DNA of 64,000 nt from Moanibacter sp964542645 (lineage in GTDB: Bacteria > Verrucomicrobiota > Verrucomicrobiia > Opitutales > UBA2987). The first letter of the stretch is position 1, and the number at the start of each line of letters is the position of its first letter. A program made the position numbers and the translations under genes. Of this stretch, positions 1 through 9,029 are shown piece after piece. The notes under the pieces are model-generated. The model was not told the origin of the DNA, searched no databases, and saw only the letters and a list, made by a program, of their open reading frames with translations. The stretch lies in NCBI GenBank assembly GCA_964542645.1, contig CAZIUG010000008.1, positions 124,001 to 188,000 on the forward strand, in the 5' to 3' direction.

Positions 1-1646
1 CAGGTCTGGTTCTAGAGCGGTCCCTTGATAGTCTCCGTCGACGGACCCATGAAAGGATTGTGTTTGTTACTGGAAAATCAACTGGCCAACTTCAAATTGT
101 CCGCCAACTAGAAAAGATGCTAAGTGAAAGAGAAGATCTATACTATCTTCAAATCCGAAACCGCATCGAACACAGGATTTCCTCACCCCGTCACACTTGC
201 GGTGATGGCCTGAACTGCAGAGTAAATATAACCGAGCGATGGGCTGCAGCGAATATTTGTCCAATCTCTCTATTCCAAAACGGGACCATATCGCTGGAAC
301 AGACAAAGAGTCTTGGTCGAAAAACAGGAATCTGCCCCTACGAAATCACCCGATCTCTTCTGCCTTTTACGGATTTTGTAGTAGCCGACTACAATTACCT
401 ATTTGGACCTCAAAACCAGAGCCTTCTATTCCAAATACCAGGATTTGATCCGGCCTCTACTCTTCTTGTCGTTGATGAAGCACATAATCTTCCGACCAGA
501 GTGGCTGAATCTCTCTCCCATTCTCTTTCCCGACAGGAGGTGGAGCGAGCGAAAAACGAACTTAAGTTCTCCAACGCCAGTTCCAATCTACTTCGCTCTT
601 ATTCGGAACTAATCTATTTTCTCAACTCAATCAAAGAACCAGGAGAATTAAATACCGACTTTCAATACGAACTCGTCGTGCTGATTGAGAATATCATTGA
701 GAGTCTGCAATATTCCTCTCCACCCGTAGACCTCCTCTCAAAAAACACTCGTGACGAACTCTGGCACTACTTCGAAATCCTAGAGTTTTTAAAGGACGAT
801 TCCCTAAGCCGGTTAATTTGGTCAACTGGACTGGGTTTTATTTACCTCTCCTGTCTTGGAGCTCCTTTACAAATCGCGAACACTCTAGAACGTTTTTCAA
901 AAGTTGTTATGATGTCTGCAACTCTCTCTCCTAAAGATCATTTTTATGGGCTCTGCCAAATCAACCCGGAAGATTCTACATACCTCAAGGCTGAAGCTCC
1001 TTGGCGTGAAAATGCCTACGACGTAGCAACCGACTTGCGAGTAAATACGAGCTATCAGAGCCGCGATCTATACTACTTTACCACAGCTGCCACTGCTTCG
1101 GCAATGTGCCGAGAATCTACCACGCCAGTAGTACTCTTTTTCAGTTCCTATCAATACGCCAACTCTTTATCCAAACTTATCAACTTAAAATTCCCTCACC
1201 TTCGTATCGCTCTTCAGCCGAGAAAAGGAGAACTCGTAGATCGAGAACAATTTCTTAAAAAAAACCTTTCACATTCCGATCTTCTTCTCCTCGTTATTGG
1301 CAGTTCGTATTCTGAAAGTATCGATCTATTGGGCGGGCGGGTATCTCATGCTATGATAATCGGCCCAGCCCTCCCAGAAGTGAATATAGTCCAGAAATTT
1401 CGAATGCAATCGCTTTCCAGAATACCTCGTAACGAGGCCTTTCGTCAAGTCTACCAGATCCCAGCTCTGACCAGGATAAACCAGGCCCTAGGACGTCTCG
1501 TACGCGCCCCGGGCCAAAAGGTTAAAGTGTTGCTCCACTGTCAACGTTTTAACCAGGATTCTTACAGGAGCCTACTAGACCCAATTTACCAAAGCCTGCT
1601 GACCATTTCCTCTGACGAAAGCCTAAATGATTGGATTCAATCTTAG
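1..1646 (+). CDS. DinG/XPD-family ATP-dependent DNA helicase, 5' end missing
   Basis: Superfamily 2 iron-sulfur helicase that unwinds DNA with ATP. The reading frame is open from base 3, so the gene begins outside the window and its Walker A motif is not seen. Counting from the GTG at 60, Cys47, Cys53, Cys67 and Cys92 have the arrangement expected for the 4Fe-4S cluster of XPD/DinG proteins. The DEAH box is at 139-142. A SAT-type motif (MMSATLSP) lies near 290 and motif VI (QALGRLVRAPGQ) near 480. The residues encoded at 3-59 read as normal helicase sequence, so 60 is not the real start. About 140 bases separate it from pyrR. The family is clear; whether it is the orthologue of DinG or a YoaA-like paralogue cannot be decided here. 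Confidence 0.88.
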   Translation, partial: GLVLERSLDSLRRRTHERIVFVTGKSTGQLQIVRQLEKMLSEREDLYYLQIRNRIEHRISSPRHTCGDGLNCRVNITERWAAANICPISLFQNGTISLEQTKSLGRKTGICPYEITRSLLPFTDFVVADYNYLFGPQNQSLLFQIPGFDPASTLLVVDEAHNLPTRVAESLSHSLSRQEVERAKNELKFSNASSNLLRSYSELIYFLNSIKEPGELNTDFQYELVVLIENIIESLQYSSPPVDLLSKNTRDELWHYFEILEFLKDDSLSRLIWSTGLGFIYLSCLGAPLQIANTLERFSKVVMMSATLSPKDHFYGLCQINPEDSTYLKAEAPWRENAYDVATDLRVNTSYQSRDLYYFTTAATASAMCRESTTPVVLFFSSYQYANSLSKLINLKFPHLRIALQPRKGELVDREQFLKKNLSHSDLLLLVIGSSYSESIDLLGGRVSHAMIIGPALPEVNIVQKFRMQSLSRIPRNEAFRQVYQIPALTRINQALGRLVRAPGQKVKVLLHCQRFNQDSYRSLLDPIYQSLLTISSDESLNDWIQS

Positions 1647-1788
1647 CCCAACTGAATATCTTAATGTCATTTTCTTATTGCTAATAGGCTGTCAGGCAAA
1701 CACTCGTATTTAATAACTTAATTGGAACTCAATGGTCCCCGCCTTCTTTGCTTACAGAAATCACTTCATAGATCCTACTCCGGTTTGA

Positions 1789-2325
1789 ATGAAAGAAGTC
1801 AAACGAATCGAAAGCCAACAGCTAACAAAGGCTACTAATCGTATTGCCGCCTCGGTTTGCGACCAGCATTGTGATACTGAAGACCTTGTAATTATCGGAA
1901 TCGCTAACGGTGGCATAGCCTTTAGCCAAATCCTTGCCAATCGGTTAGGTTCATCTCTTAGTAGAAATATCGCTTGCGGCACGGTTAATATCTCATTCCA
2001 TCGTGACGATATTGAACGACAACCTATACCCCGATCTACTACCCCAACCTCAATACCATTCGACATCGAAGGTTCTCACATCATTCTCGCTGACGACGTT
2101 ATATTTTCAGGCCGGAGTGTTCGCGCAGCCATTAACGAGATTTTCGATATAGGACGCCCAGCTATGATAGAGTTAGCTATCCTTTGCGACCGAGGAAACA
2201 GGCGATTACCAATTCAACCAAACTATCTTGGCTTTGAGGAAAAAGTACCCCCCCAGCAAAAGATTGAAGTACACATGAATCCTATGAACGAACTGGAAAA
2301 TTCTCTAGTGATCTTTGATCGATGA
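1789..2325 (+). CDS. pyrR: PyrR: pyrimidine operon regulator / uracil phosphoribosyltransferase
   Basis: Phosphoribosyltransferase-fold protein of 178 residues. PyrR proteins bind pyr mRNA in a UMP-dependent way and often convert uracil plus PRPP to UMP. The PRPP loop (ADDVIFSGRSVRAA) is at 101-114, and a basic/acidic strand typical of PyrR (SFHRDD) is near 69-74. The stop overlaps the pyrB start as ATGA, so the gene leads a pyrR-pyrB-pyrC operon. No clear Shine-Dalgarno sequence precedes the ATG, and no convincing PyrR RNA-binding site or terminator/antiterminator pair is visible in the 142-base leader. Its target therefore remains unclear even though the family assignment is firm. Confidence 0.93.
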   Translation: MKEVKRIESQQLTKATNRIAASVCDQHCDTEDLVIIGIANGGIAFSQILANRLGSSLSRNIACGTVNISFHRDDIERQPIPRSTTPTSIPFDIEGSHIILADDVIFSGRSVRAAINEIFDIGRPAMIELAILCDRGNRRLPIQPNYLGFEEKVPPQQKIEVHMNPMNELENSLVIFDR

Positions 2326-3284
2326 AAACAGAAGACAGCTGGCGTCGAAAAGATTTGCTAACAATCGAAGATCTTTCTCTTCAGGAATTAGAGATTATAT
2401 TTCAGACTGCATCTTCCTTCAAAAAGACTCTGGGCCGCACCCAAAAGAAACTTCCCTCACTCAGAGGAAAAACTATTGTAAACCTATTCATGGAGCCAAG
2501 CACCCGCACTCGAATTGCCTTCGAGATTGCAGCGAAACGCCTGAGTGCTGATGTCGTTTCCGTAATGGGTGACGCAAGCAGTCTGGTTAAGGGGGAAACA
2601 CTCAAGGACACAGCCAGGAATGTCGTAGCGCTAAACGCCGATGTCCTAGTGATTCGGCATTCAGCAGCCGGCTCTCCGTACTATCTCAGTCGAATTGTTG
2701 ATATTCCAGTTATCAATGCTGGCGATGGCTCCCACGAACATCCTACTCAGGCTTTGTTAGATTGCTTTACGCTTCGGGAGCGATGGGAAGGTGATTTCTC
2801 TAACAAGAAAATTACCATACTTGGGGACATTCTTTTTAGCCGAGTTGCGCGATCCAACATCTGGGCCTTAAAAAAATTAGGAGCAAAAGTTACCCTCGTC
2901 GGACCATCCACACTGGTTCCCGAATCCTTTAGCTGTCTCGGTGTCGAAGTTTCGCACAACCTTAAAGAAGCCCTCGCGGATGCCGATGCCGTAATGCTCC
3001 TTAGAATCCAACATGAAAGACAGACTTCGACACACTTTCCCTCTTTGGGGGAATACACCAGTATGTTTGGATTAAACCAGGCCCGAGCTTCATGGCTAAA
3101 GCCGGGGGCCCTCATTATGCATCCTGGTCCTATCAATCGGGGAGTCGAAATCGACTCTGTTTTGGCTGATTCAGAACACTCTGTCATCCTAACCCAAGTA
3201 ACAAACGGTATCGTCTGTCGAATGGCCGTCCTACTCCTTTGCTCGAATGCTAATATAACCACTCCTAGCCCTGAAACGATATGA
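2322..3284 (+). CDS. pyrB: Aspartate carbamoyltransferase catalytic chain
   Basis: Joins carbamoyl phosphate to aspartate in the first committed step of pyrimidine synthesis; cytosolic. The 320-residue length is normal for the catalytic chain. The carbamoyl-phosphate motif STRTR is at 60-64, the SxxxKGE loop at 86-92, the HPTQAL motif at 140-145, and an HPGP(I/V)NRG motif near 267. The start overlaps pyrR and the stop overlaps pyrC, both as ATGA, which implies translational coupling. No pyrI regulatory chain is present. Overlap with a type I dihydroorotase gene suggests the two enzymes may form a complex, as known for Aquifex; that is inference here. Confidence 0.97.
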   Translation: MKTEDSWRRKDLLTIEDLSLQELEIIFQTASSFKKTLGRTQKKLPSLRGKTIVNLFMEPSTRTRIAFEIAAKRLSADVVSVMGDASSLVKGETLKDTARNVVALNADVLVIRHSAAGSPYYLSRIVDIPVINAGDGSHEHPTQALLDCFTLRERWEGDFSNKKITILGDILFSRVARSNIWALKKLGAKVTLVGPSTLVPESFSCLGVEVSHNLKEALADADAVMLLRIQHERQTSTHFPSLGEYTSMFGLNQARASWLKPGALIMHPGPINRGVEIDSVLADSEHSVILTQVTNGIVCRMAVLLLCSNANITTPSPETI

Positions 3285-4591
3285 GCGGTTCACTACGAAT
3301 TACAAGGGGTAGAATCATTGATCCCTACAACGACCGAGACGAAGAAGGCGATATTTACGTACTCAATGGACAGATCGTTAGTAAACTTACTCGTAGCGAA
3401 GAGAAAACAGTTGAAACCATCGACGCTACCGGCCTAGTCGTTTGCCCCGGACTCGTCGACATTCATGTACATCTTCGCGAGCCTGGGGAAACCTATAAAG
3501 AAACAATCGCCTCGGGCACTCGTGCAGCAGCAGCGGGAGGATTTACAACCATTGTTTGTATGCCGAACACTGCACCACCCGCAGACAATGCAGGCACCAT
3601 ACAGTATATCCATGATACTGTGCGACGAGATGCAGTGGTGAACGTACTTCCTACCGGTTGTATTACCGTCGGAATGCGAGGAGAGACACTCGCTCCGATC
3701 GGATCTCTTAAAAGGGCCGGAGTCATAGCAATCACAGATGACGGATTCTGCGTACAGAACAATGAAATCATGCGGCGTGCGCTCGAATATGCACACATGT
3801 TTGACCTTCCCCTCCTCGATCACTGCCAGGACTACAATCTAACTGAAGAAGCGGTTATCAATGAAGGGGAATGGTCCCTGAGGCTAGGCCTCCGAGGCTG
3901 GCCTAATGCTGCGGAAGATATCATCGTTTCACGCAATATCATCCTCTCATCGTATTCAGGTGCGCATATTCATCTGCAGCATATCACATCCGCTTATGCA
4001 ATCGATTTAATTAAAAGAGCTAAACAACGAGGAATTAAGATTACAGCTGAAGCTACCCCACATCATATTTCTCTGACCGAAGCGGATCTGAATACTTACA
4101 ATACTAACTTTAAAATGAACCCACCTCTGCGCACAAAGCAGGACCAGGAAGCCCTGATCAGTGCTCTTATGGAAGGAACAATTGACTGTATTGGGACCGA
4201 TCACGCCCCACACACAGACTACGAAAAAGACAAAGAGTTTGACTATGCCCCCAATGGAATCGTAGGGCTCGAAACCGCCTTCTCTGTTTCTTTTCGCTCC
4301 CTTGTTGAAGGAGGGCATTGCGATTTGTCCTTCCTTATTTCTCTTCTCACATATAAACCTTCTAAAATTTTGAGTATTGAACGAGGGACGCTGTCGCCAG
4401 GAAGTGCTGCTGATATCACTCTCTTAAATCCCAAGGAAGACTGGATCTGCAAACCGGACACCCTCCAAAGTATTTCGAAAAATTCTCCATGGCTCGGTCA
4501 AATACTTCCCGGAAGGATTATGTGTACGATCGTCGGAGGAAAGGTGATTTGGGATGGTGAAAAAATCCTCCCGAGCTCAGGTCTAGTGTAA
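3281..4591 (+). CDS. pyrC: Dihydroorotase, type I
   Basis: Cyclises carbamoyl aspartate to dihydroorotate. Amidohydrolase-fold protein of 436 residues, the length of the long class I enzymes. The metal-binding HxH lies in DIHVHLREPG at 60-69. An ITDDG segment near 156 carries the Asp seen in type I enzymes in place of the carboxylated Lys. The GTDHAPH motif is near 305. It follows pyrB with an ATGA overlap. All expected catalytic residues are present, so this is an active enzyme and not the inactive PyrC-prime paralogue found in some bacteria. Confidence 0.96.
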   Translation: MSGSLRITRGRIIDPYNDRDEEGDIYVLNGQIVSKLTRSEEKTVETIDATGLVVCPGLVDIHVHLREPGETYKETIASGTRAAAAGGFTTIVCMPNTAPPADNAGTIQYIHDTVRRDAVVNVLPTGCITVGMRGETLAPIGSLKRAGVIAITDDGFCVQNNEIMRRALEYAHMFDLPLLDHCQDYNLTEEAVINEGEWSLRLGLRGWPNAAEDIIVSRNIILSSYSGAHIHLQHITSAYAIDLIKRAKQRGIKITAEATPHHISLTEADLNTYNTNFKMNPPLRTKQDQEALISALMEGTIDCIGTDHAPHTDYEKDKEFDYAPNGIVGLETAFSVSFRSLVEGGHCDLSFLISLLTYKPSKILSIERGTLSPGSAADITLLNPKEDWICKPDTLQSISKNSPWLGQILPGRIMCTIVGGKVIWDGEKILPSSGLV

Positions 4592-4686
4592 AACCCCATT
4601 CGGCCTTGTCTATCACAACATCATTGAACTTCGATTCGGAGTTTGAATGTTGAGATTTCCAACTAATCTCGATCTAAAAATCCCTA

Positions 4687-5553
4687 ATGACTGAATTTGG
4701 AATCGTTGAATCTCAAATTCCGCCATGGCTCCAGGTCTATCTATGGCTTCTCATTGGGTGCGGCGTAGTCTGCCTGATCATATTGTACCATAAATTCCGT
4801 AATTCGACTCTCTGGAAATCAACTAACAACCTCTCAGGATGGAGCATTCCATGGACCGATTTTGGTCTGATTATATGGCTAATGTTTTTTTCTGTTTTTA
4901 TACTTCAATTGATTCTGAGTCTGCTGTTTAGAATGCCTCAAATAAATGAATCATCCACTCAGACATGGCACACCATATTCACTGGCCTTGCAATGCAACT
5001 TGGGATAATCTCCTCTTACGCTTATATTCGGAAGACTCAGCCTGAACTTTTCTTAGACAAGATAAACTGCAAGCCCCTTTCTCTGCTCCCAGCTGCTGCC
5101 ATTGCAGGTTTCATTTTTCTGGCTTCTTTCCCCACCATCGCCCTCACATCATACTTTTGGCAAAATTTTCTCTTCGTTCTTCAAGGATTGGGGCTGGATA
5201 TATCTATCAATCCACAAGATATCGTGCTCAGCATGAAGAATGCACCATCATTCCCTGCAATGATTTCAATGACTCTTCTAGCAATTGTGGGAGCCCCTAT
5301 TGTGGAGGAATTGGTTTTCCGAGGTTCACTCTATCGTTTTCTAAAGTTTCGAATGAGCAAAACCTCCGCAGTATTAATCAGCGCGGGAGTGTTTGCCAGT
5401 ATTCACTCCAACCTTACCGGTTTCTTTCCTCTCCTCATCCTTGGAATTTTCCTCTGTCTCAGCTATGAAATTTCCGGAAATCTAAAAGTCCCTATTCTGA
5501 TGCATGCTATCTTTAACTTAAATTCGGTATTCCTCATCTTTTCCTTAAAATAA
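4687..5553 (+). CDS. CPBP-family intramembrane metalloprotease
   Basis: Integral membrane protein of 288 residues with about seven or eight hydrophobic segments. The conserved Abi/CAAX-protease-and-bacteriocin-processing domain is in the C-terminal half: an EELVFRG motif near 208-214, FASIH near 235-239, and HAIFN near 277-281. These provide the glutamates and histidines expected at the active site. Members of this family cleave or modify peptides within the membrane; no substrate can be named from context. It lies 95 bases after pyrC and 27 bases before thiL, so it may share a transcript with either. Confidence 0.85.
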   Translation: MTEFGIVESQIPPWLQVYLWLLIGCGVVCLIILYHKFRNSTLWKSTNNLSGWSIPWTDFGLIIWLMFFSVFILQLILSLLFRMPQINESSTQTWHTIFTGLAMQLGIISSYAYIRKTQPELFLDKINCKPLSLLPAAAIAGFIFLASFPTIALTSYFWQNFLFVLQGLGLDISINPQDIVLSMKNAPSFPAMISMTLLAIVGAPIVEELVFRGSLYRFLKFRMSKTSAVLISAGVFASIHSNLTGFFPLLILGIFLCLSYEISGNLKVPILMHAIFNLNSVFLIFSLK

Positions 5554-5580
5554 GGAATCTCCTGACACGGAATCATATTA

Positions 5581-6552
5581 ATGTACCCTTTTACTGATAA
5601 TAAACATGAATCTGTTGCCAGTCTCGGCGAAGAAAATCTGCTTCTCAGGATTCGGGATTGGCTTGGAGATGTTTCACCGAATGAACCATTCGGTATAGGT
5701 GATGATTGTGCGGTCCTACCGCCTAATCTTTCCAAAGGGAATCTTATAACTGTGGACGGGCTCTTCTTTAACTGGCATTTTGATGATTCGGTCTCACCGA
5801 AAGATGCTGGCGCTAAACTTTTGAAGCGCAACTTGAGCGATCTGGCCGCGATGGGGGGGACTCCCTCTTGCGGGGTACTGGCTATTATCCAACCTAAGAA
5901 CACCAGGCTGGATTGGCTAAGGGACTTTTACTATGGTCTGGCCGAAACCGCCAGAAAATGGGGAGTGAATGTTGTCGGAGGCGATCTCTCACAATCTCAT
6001 GACACCCTGGGAGGTTACCTCACGCTCTTCGGGGATGCCGAGAGCCCCCTAACTCGAAAAGGAGCAGTCGAACACGATCACCTTTTCGTCACCGGCACTC
6101 TTGGTGGAAGTTTCTTAAGTAAACATATAACGTTCCAGCCCCGTATCATCGAGGGACAATGGCTAGCAAATCAGGCATCGGTTAGGTCCATGATTGATCT
6201 AACCGACGGAATAATGAAGGACCTACCTCCACTTTTGCCAGAAAAACATAGAGCTGGAATAAAGATCAATGCCCTCCCCATCAGCAATGACACCAAAGAA
6301 GCATCCCGCCAAAGTGGAAAAAGAGAGCTGGAACACGTTCTCAACGATGGAGAGGACTATGAATTACTCTTCACCGTTGCCGAGGATACTGATATAAGGC
6401 GTTTTGCCGATGAATGGTCGGGAACTTTTGATACCCCGCTCAGCCTAATTGGCAGGATTCTGGGCCGCGACAAAAGCGGATCTAACAATCAGATTGTCGA
6501 CCTCGAATCAGAGCATCCAATCTCTACGGGAACAGGGTTCACATGGTACTAG
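5581..6552 (+). CDS. thiL: Thiamine-monophosphate kinase
   Basis: Phosphorylates thiamine monophosphate to the active cofactor thiamine diphosphate with ATP. AIR-synthase-like fold, 323 residues. The N-terminal Mg/ATP motif GIGDDCAVLPP is at 38-48, the TVDGLFFNWHF segment at 57-67, and the helix LLKRNLSDLAAMGG near 80-94 is diagnostic of ThiL. A second signature, VNVVGGDLSQS, follows near 130, with DLTDGI near 207 and NDGEDYELL near 255. No other thiamine genes are nearby and no TPP riboswitch is visible upstream. Start ATG is 27 bases after the CPBP protease. Confidence 0.94.
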   Translation: MYPFTDNKHESVASLGEENLLLRIRDWLGDVSPNEPFGIGDDCAVLPPNLSKGNLITVDGLFFNWHFDDSVSPKDAGAKLLKRNLSDLAAMGGTPSCGVLAIIQPKNTRLDWLRDFYYGLAETARKWGVNVVGGDLSQSHDTLGGYLTLFGDAESPLTRKGAVEHDHLFVTGTLGGSFLSKHITFQPRIIEGQWLANQASVRSMIDLTDGIMKDLPPLLPEKHRAGIKINALPISNDTKEASRQSGKRELEHVLNDGEDYELLFTVAEDTDIRRFADEWSGTFDTPLSLIGRILGRDKSGSNNQIVDLESEHPISTGTGFTWY

Positions 6553-6685
6553 AAACGTTACGGGACTAAGGAGATTTCAACGGGAATTACAGTAAGAAAT
6601 TTTCTATCGGACCCCTATCGATACCATAGAAATCTTACCTTATCTCGAAGGAACTGTACCAATAAAACACACCGAAAATAAAAAC

Positions 6686-7174
6686 ATGCCCGCCCCTTTG
6701 AATTACCCAAAGCTTCTCCGGAAACTTTTAAAAGGAGTAAAGACTACCTCCCCTCAAGAAACGGAAAATCTGGCAAAAGATTTTTCAAGCTTTATCCCAC
6801 CAGATGCGGTACTTGCGCTCTACGGCACAATGGGTGCTGGTAAAACTACTTTCGTGCGAGGATTAGCCCGAGGATGGAAGATAGACAATCCGGTAACCAG
6901 TCCGACATTCAACATCGTGTCTACCTACAATGGAGACAGGAATTTAGTACATTTGGACGCATTCCGAATCGACGATCCTTCGCAATATGACGATCTCCTC
7001 CTCGAAGACATCATTCGATCCCCTTACTGTCTTGTAATTGAATGGCCGAAGAATCTTAGAGATCGACTCCCGAACCATGCATGTCGAATCAACCTGAGAA
7101 GGAACAATGATCAGAGTTGTTTTATTGAAGTAGACTCACTCGATTTATTTTCCAACCTTCCCTACCTCAGGTAA
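6686..7174 (+). CDS. tsaE: tRNA threonylcarbamoyladenosine biosynthesis ATPase TsaE
   Basis: ATPase that works with TsaB, TsaC and TsaD to place threonylcarbamoyl on A37 of tRNAs reading ANN codons. The 162 residues include Walker A GTMGAGKT at 47-54, the family motif TSPTF at 71-75, and the HLDAFRI segment near 91. The final WPKN motif near 118 corresponds to the conserved E(W)xE/WP segment. The N-terminus has about 20 residues more than the usual short TsaE, ending in a basic stretch. Its last 30 bases overlap the 3' end of the convergent gene on the other strand. Confidence 0.93.
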   Translation: MPAPLNYPKLLRKLLKGVKTTSPQETENLAKDFSSFIPPDAVLALYGTMGAGKTTFVRGLARGWKIDNPVTSPTFNIVSTYNGDRNLVHLDAFRIDDPSQYDDLLLEDIIRSPYCLVIEWPKNLRDRLPNHACRINLRRNNDQSCFIEVDSLDLFSNLPYLR

Positions 7175-8707
7175 GATTTCGTCTTTCCCGTCGGCTATCT
7201 GGCCTTCAACCTTTTGCTGGGTAAGTGGAGGATCCTCTGTCCCTTTTTTGGTAAGTAGCGAATCGTTCGTTCTTGGTGGTCTCTTGGGCGCAACCTGAAG
7301 CCTGCCATTACTGTATTCAATAACATAGCCTTCAGCTACAAGCCAGCGAAGATCGTGCGTAATCTGATCAACAGTTCGCTCTTTGTAATCCAATTCTGAT
7401 CCCTCCTCTCTATCTGCAGATCTTGGCAATTTCGACAATTCTTTTGGCAAATCGAATGCTCGGATGTCAGGACTTTTTTGAATGAAATCGATTAGTTCCT
7501 GAACCGGTTCTGCAAAGGCGTTTTCAAACAAACCGACCTTCCGTCTCACTGCACAAACATAATTGATCCCTTTCGATCCTTTTTTGTAGACATCGAACTT
7601 CATTCTCTTGAGACGGCTCCGAAGAAAACCAGCAGTGGCAAGAGGAAATCGTTTCTGGTCCTCCAATACTTGCATAATATACAGCCGTAAATTGCTATCT
7701 GATCGCAATTTATCAATTTCGCGTCCTCCTAATTTCGCTGCAAAAGAACTCTTGAAAACTCGTTGCCTTTGATGAACCAGCAAGTAGCGACCCGCACTCT
7801 CAAGATTCTCAAACGCAGGAGGGGTTGTTCCTTCGTCCTCGGAAATTCTCAACTTATAAAGCGTCTGTTGAGTCATCTTCTGCAACCAGGACTCAATTTT
7901 CTCTGGATCTTTCACTGATTCGATCCTCGAACGCGCCACTTCTAAAGAAAGATGGGAAAGCCGTTCAGCAATATGCGCCCGCTCAAATTCCTGATAGCGG
8001 TGGTAATTCGGCGGTCCGATTATCTCACCGGTTAGACTACATTGATTCACCAAAGGAAATTCCCCAGACGGTGGATCAACTTTGATTGATTCAATTTCAA
8101 AGAACTCCTCGACAAAGTTCTTCAATACATGATCAGTTACATCCTCTTCCGTCTCAAAAGGGAGACCGTCCGGAACTGATATGTATAATTTTCGTTTCTC
8201 TGATTCTTTCTTCCTCGAAGATCGAATCATTACAACAAAGCGTTCCGGCTTTTCGAGAATTAGACGGGCAATTTCGAAGAGCTCATAGGTCCTACAATTG
8301 GCACGAATTGCACTTGCCAAGGCTTTAAATGCCTTTTCATCGGGACTAAAACTAACTTCGAATCCTTCTACCAAAGCATTTCGTTTTTCAATATCACTGC
8401 CTCTATCTGATCTAGGATCCCGTCGCCCCAGTTCCTTCCCTATTGCTGGTTTCTTCCTTCGGTCCCCTCTTTCGCGGCGCCTATCATTCCAAGGGGACTT
8501 CGGACGGATCTTTTCCTCAGCTCCTCTTGACTCTTTGGATCGCCCAGTCTTGTACCCCGGAACGGTCCACTCAGGTCCCATTTCCAATTCCCTCAACAAA
8601 GCTAGATCGACTTTGTCCTCTACCTCCCCCTCCTTCGCGCCTCCGCCTTTTACTTTCATGGAGGAAAGTTTTAAGTTACTGTCTTCTTTTGGGTCTTGTG
8701 ATGGCAT
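7145..8707 (-). CDS. Unknown basic protein, 520 residues
   Basis: I do not recognise this protein. Residues 1-110 are highly charged and low-complexity, with Arg-rich clusters (NDRRRERGDRRKK near 74-86) that look disordered and able to bind nucleic acid. Residues 115-440 look folded, with alternating helices and strands. A possible metal or catalytic segment (CSLTGEIIGPPNYHRYQEFE) near 222-241 contains Cys, two Pro and His. A Tyr/Leu-rich stretch near 455-475 (ITHDLRWLVAEGYVIEY) resembles a winged-helix element. The C-terminal 50 residues are again disordered. No signal peptide or membrane segment. Ordinary codon use and length argue that the gene is real. A nucleic-acid-binding role is a guess from charge alone. 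Confidence 0.8.
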   Translation of the reverse strand: MPSQDPKEDSNLKLSSMKVKGGGAKEGEVEDKVDLALLRELEMGPEWTVPGYKTGRSKESRGAEEKIRPKSPWNDRRRERGDRRKKPAIGKELGRRDPRSDRGSDIEKRNALVEGFEVSFSPDEKAFKALASAIRANCRTYELFEIARLILEKPERFVVMIRSSRKKESEKRKLYISVPDGLPFETEEDVTDHVLKNFVEEFFEIESIKVDPPSGEFPLVNQCSLTGEIIGPPNYHRYQEFERAHIAERLSHLSLEVARSRIESVKDPEKIESWLQKMTQQTLYKLRISEDEGTTPPAFENLESAGRYLLVHQRQRVFKSSFAAKLGGREIDKLRSDSNLRLYIMQVLEDQKRFPLATAGFLRSRLKRMKFDVYKKGSKGINYVCAVRRKVGLFENAFAEPVQELIDFIQKSPDIRAFDLPKELSKLPRSADREEGSELDYKERTVDQITHDLRWLVAEGYVIEYSNGRLQVAPKRPPRTNDSLLTKKGTEDPPLTQQKVEGQIADGKDEILPEVGKVGK

Positions 8708-8839
8708 CTTTTCTTTTTGAAGAAGCTGATATACTAGAGATTCATCCTAATCAAAGTCTACGCAAATAAGTGCTTGAAACTCCCTTGACTGTCCCATTTA
8801 GTCCGGGATCGTACAAGTCAGGGCCCATCTTAATACTGC

Positions 8840-8867
8840 TTACGATACAGTTTAGCCTTTATACAAT
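8840..8867 (+). promoter_or_regulatory. Candidate sigma-70 promoter for tRNA-Leu
   Basis: TTACGA (-35-like) and TACAAT (-10-like, 5 of 6 matches) separated by 16 bases, ending about 43 bases before the tRNA. The match is moderate and no transcription data support it. Confidence 0.3.
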
Positions 8868-8910
8868 GGATCGGTTGATTTCCCATGATCGTTCCAGGAA
8901 GGGAACTAAT

Positions 8911-8995
8911 GCTCAGGTGGTGGAATTGGTAGACACGTGCGCTTGAGGGGCGTATGCCGAAAGGTGTAGGGGTTCGAGTCCCCTCCTGAGCACCA
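8911..8995 (+). tRNA. tRNA-Leu(GAG)
   Basis: Class II tRNA of 85 bases with encoded CCA (8993-8995). The acceptor stem GCTCAGG pairs fully with CCTGAGC at 8985-8991. The anticodon stem TGCGC/GCGTA encloses the loop TTGAGGG, giving anticodon GAG for CUU/CUC leucine codons. The T-arm GGTTCGAGTCC is present, and there is a long variable arm as expected for leucine. It stands alone between the start of the unknown gene on the other strand and the end of pyrD. Confidence 0.97.
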
Positions 8996-9029
8996 TAATT
9001 AACAGTCCGTTGGGAATCTCCAGGAAAAA

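Noticed and set aside
1698..1710. 13-base sequence AAACACTCGTATT repeated at 12170-12182, both upstream of plus-strand genes
   Set aside because: Dozens of 13-base repeated pairs are expected by chance in 64 kb, and no promoter or operator pattern is shared around the two copies.
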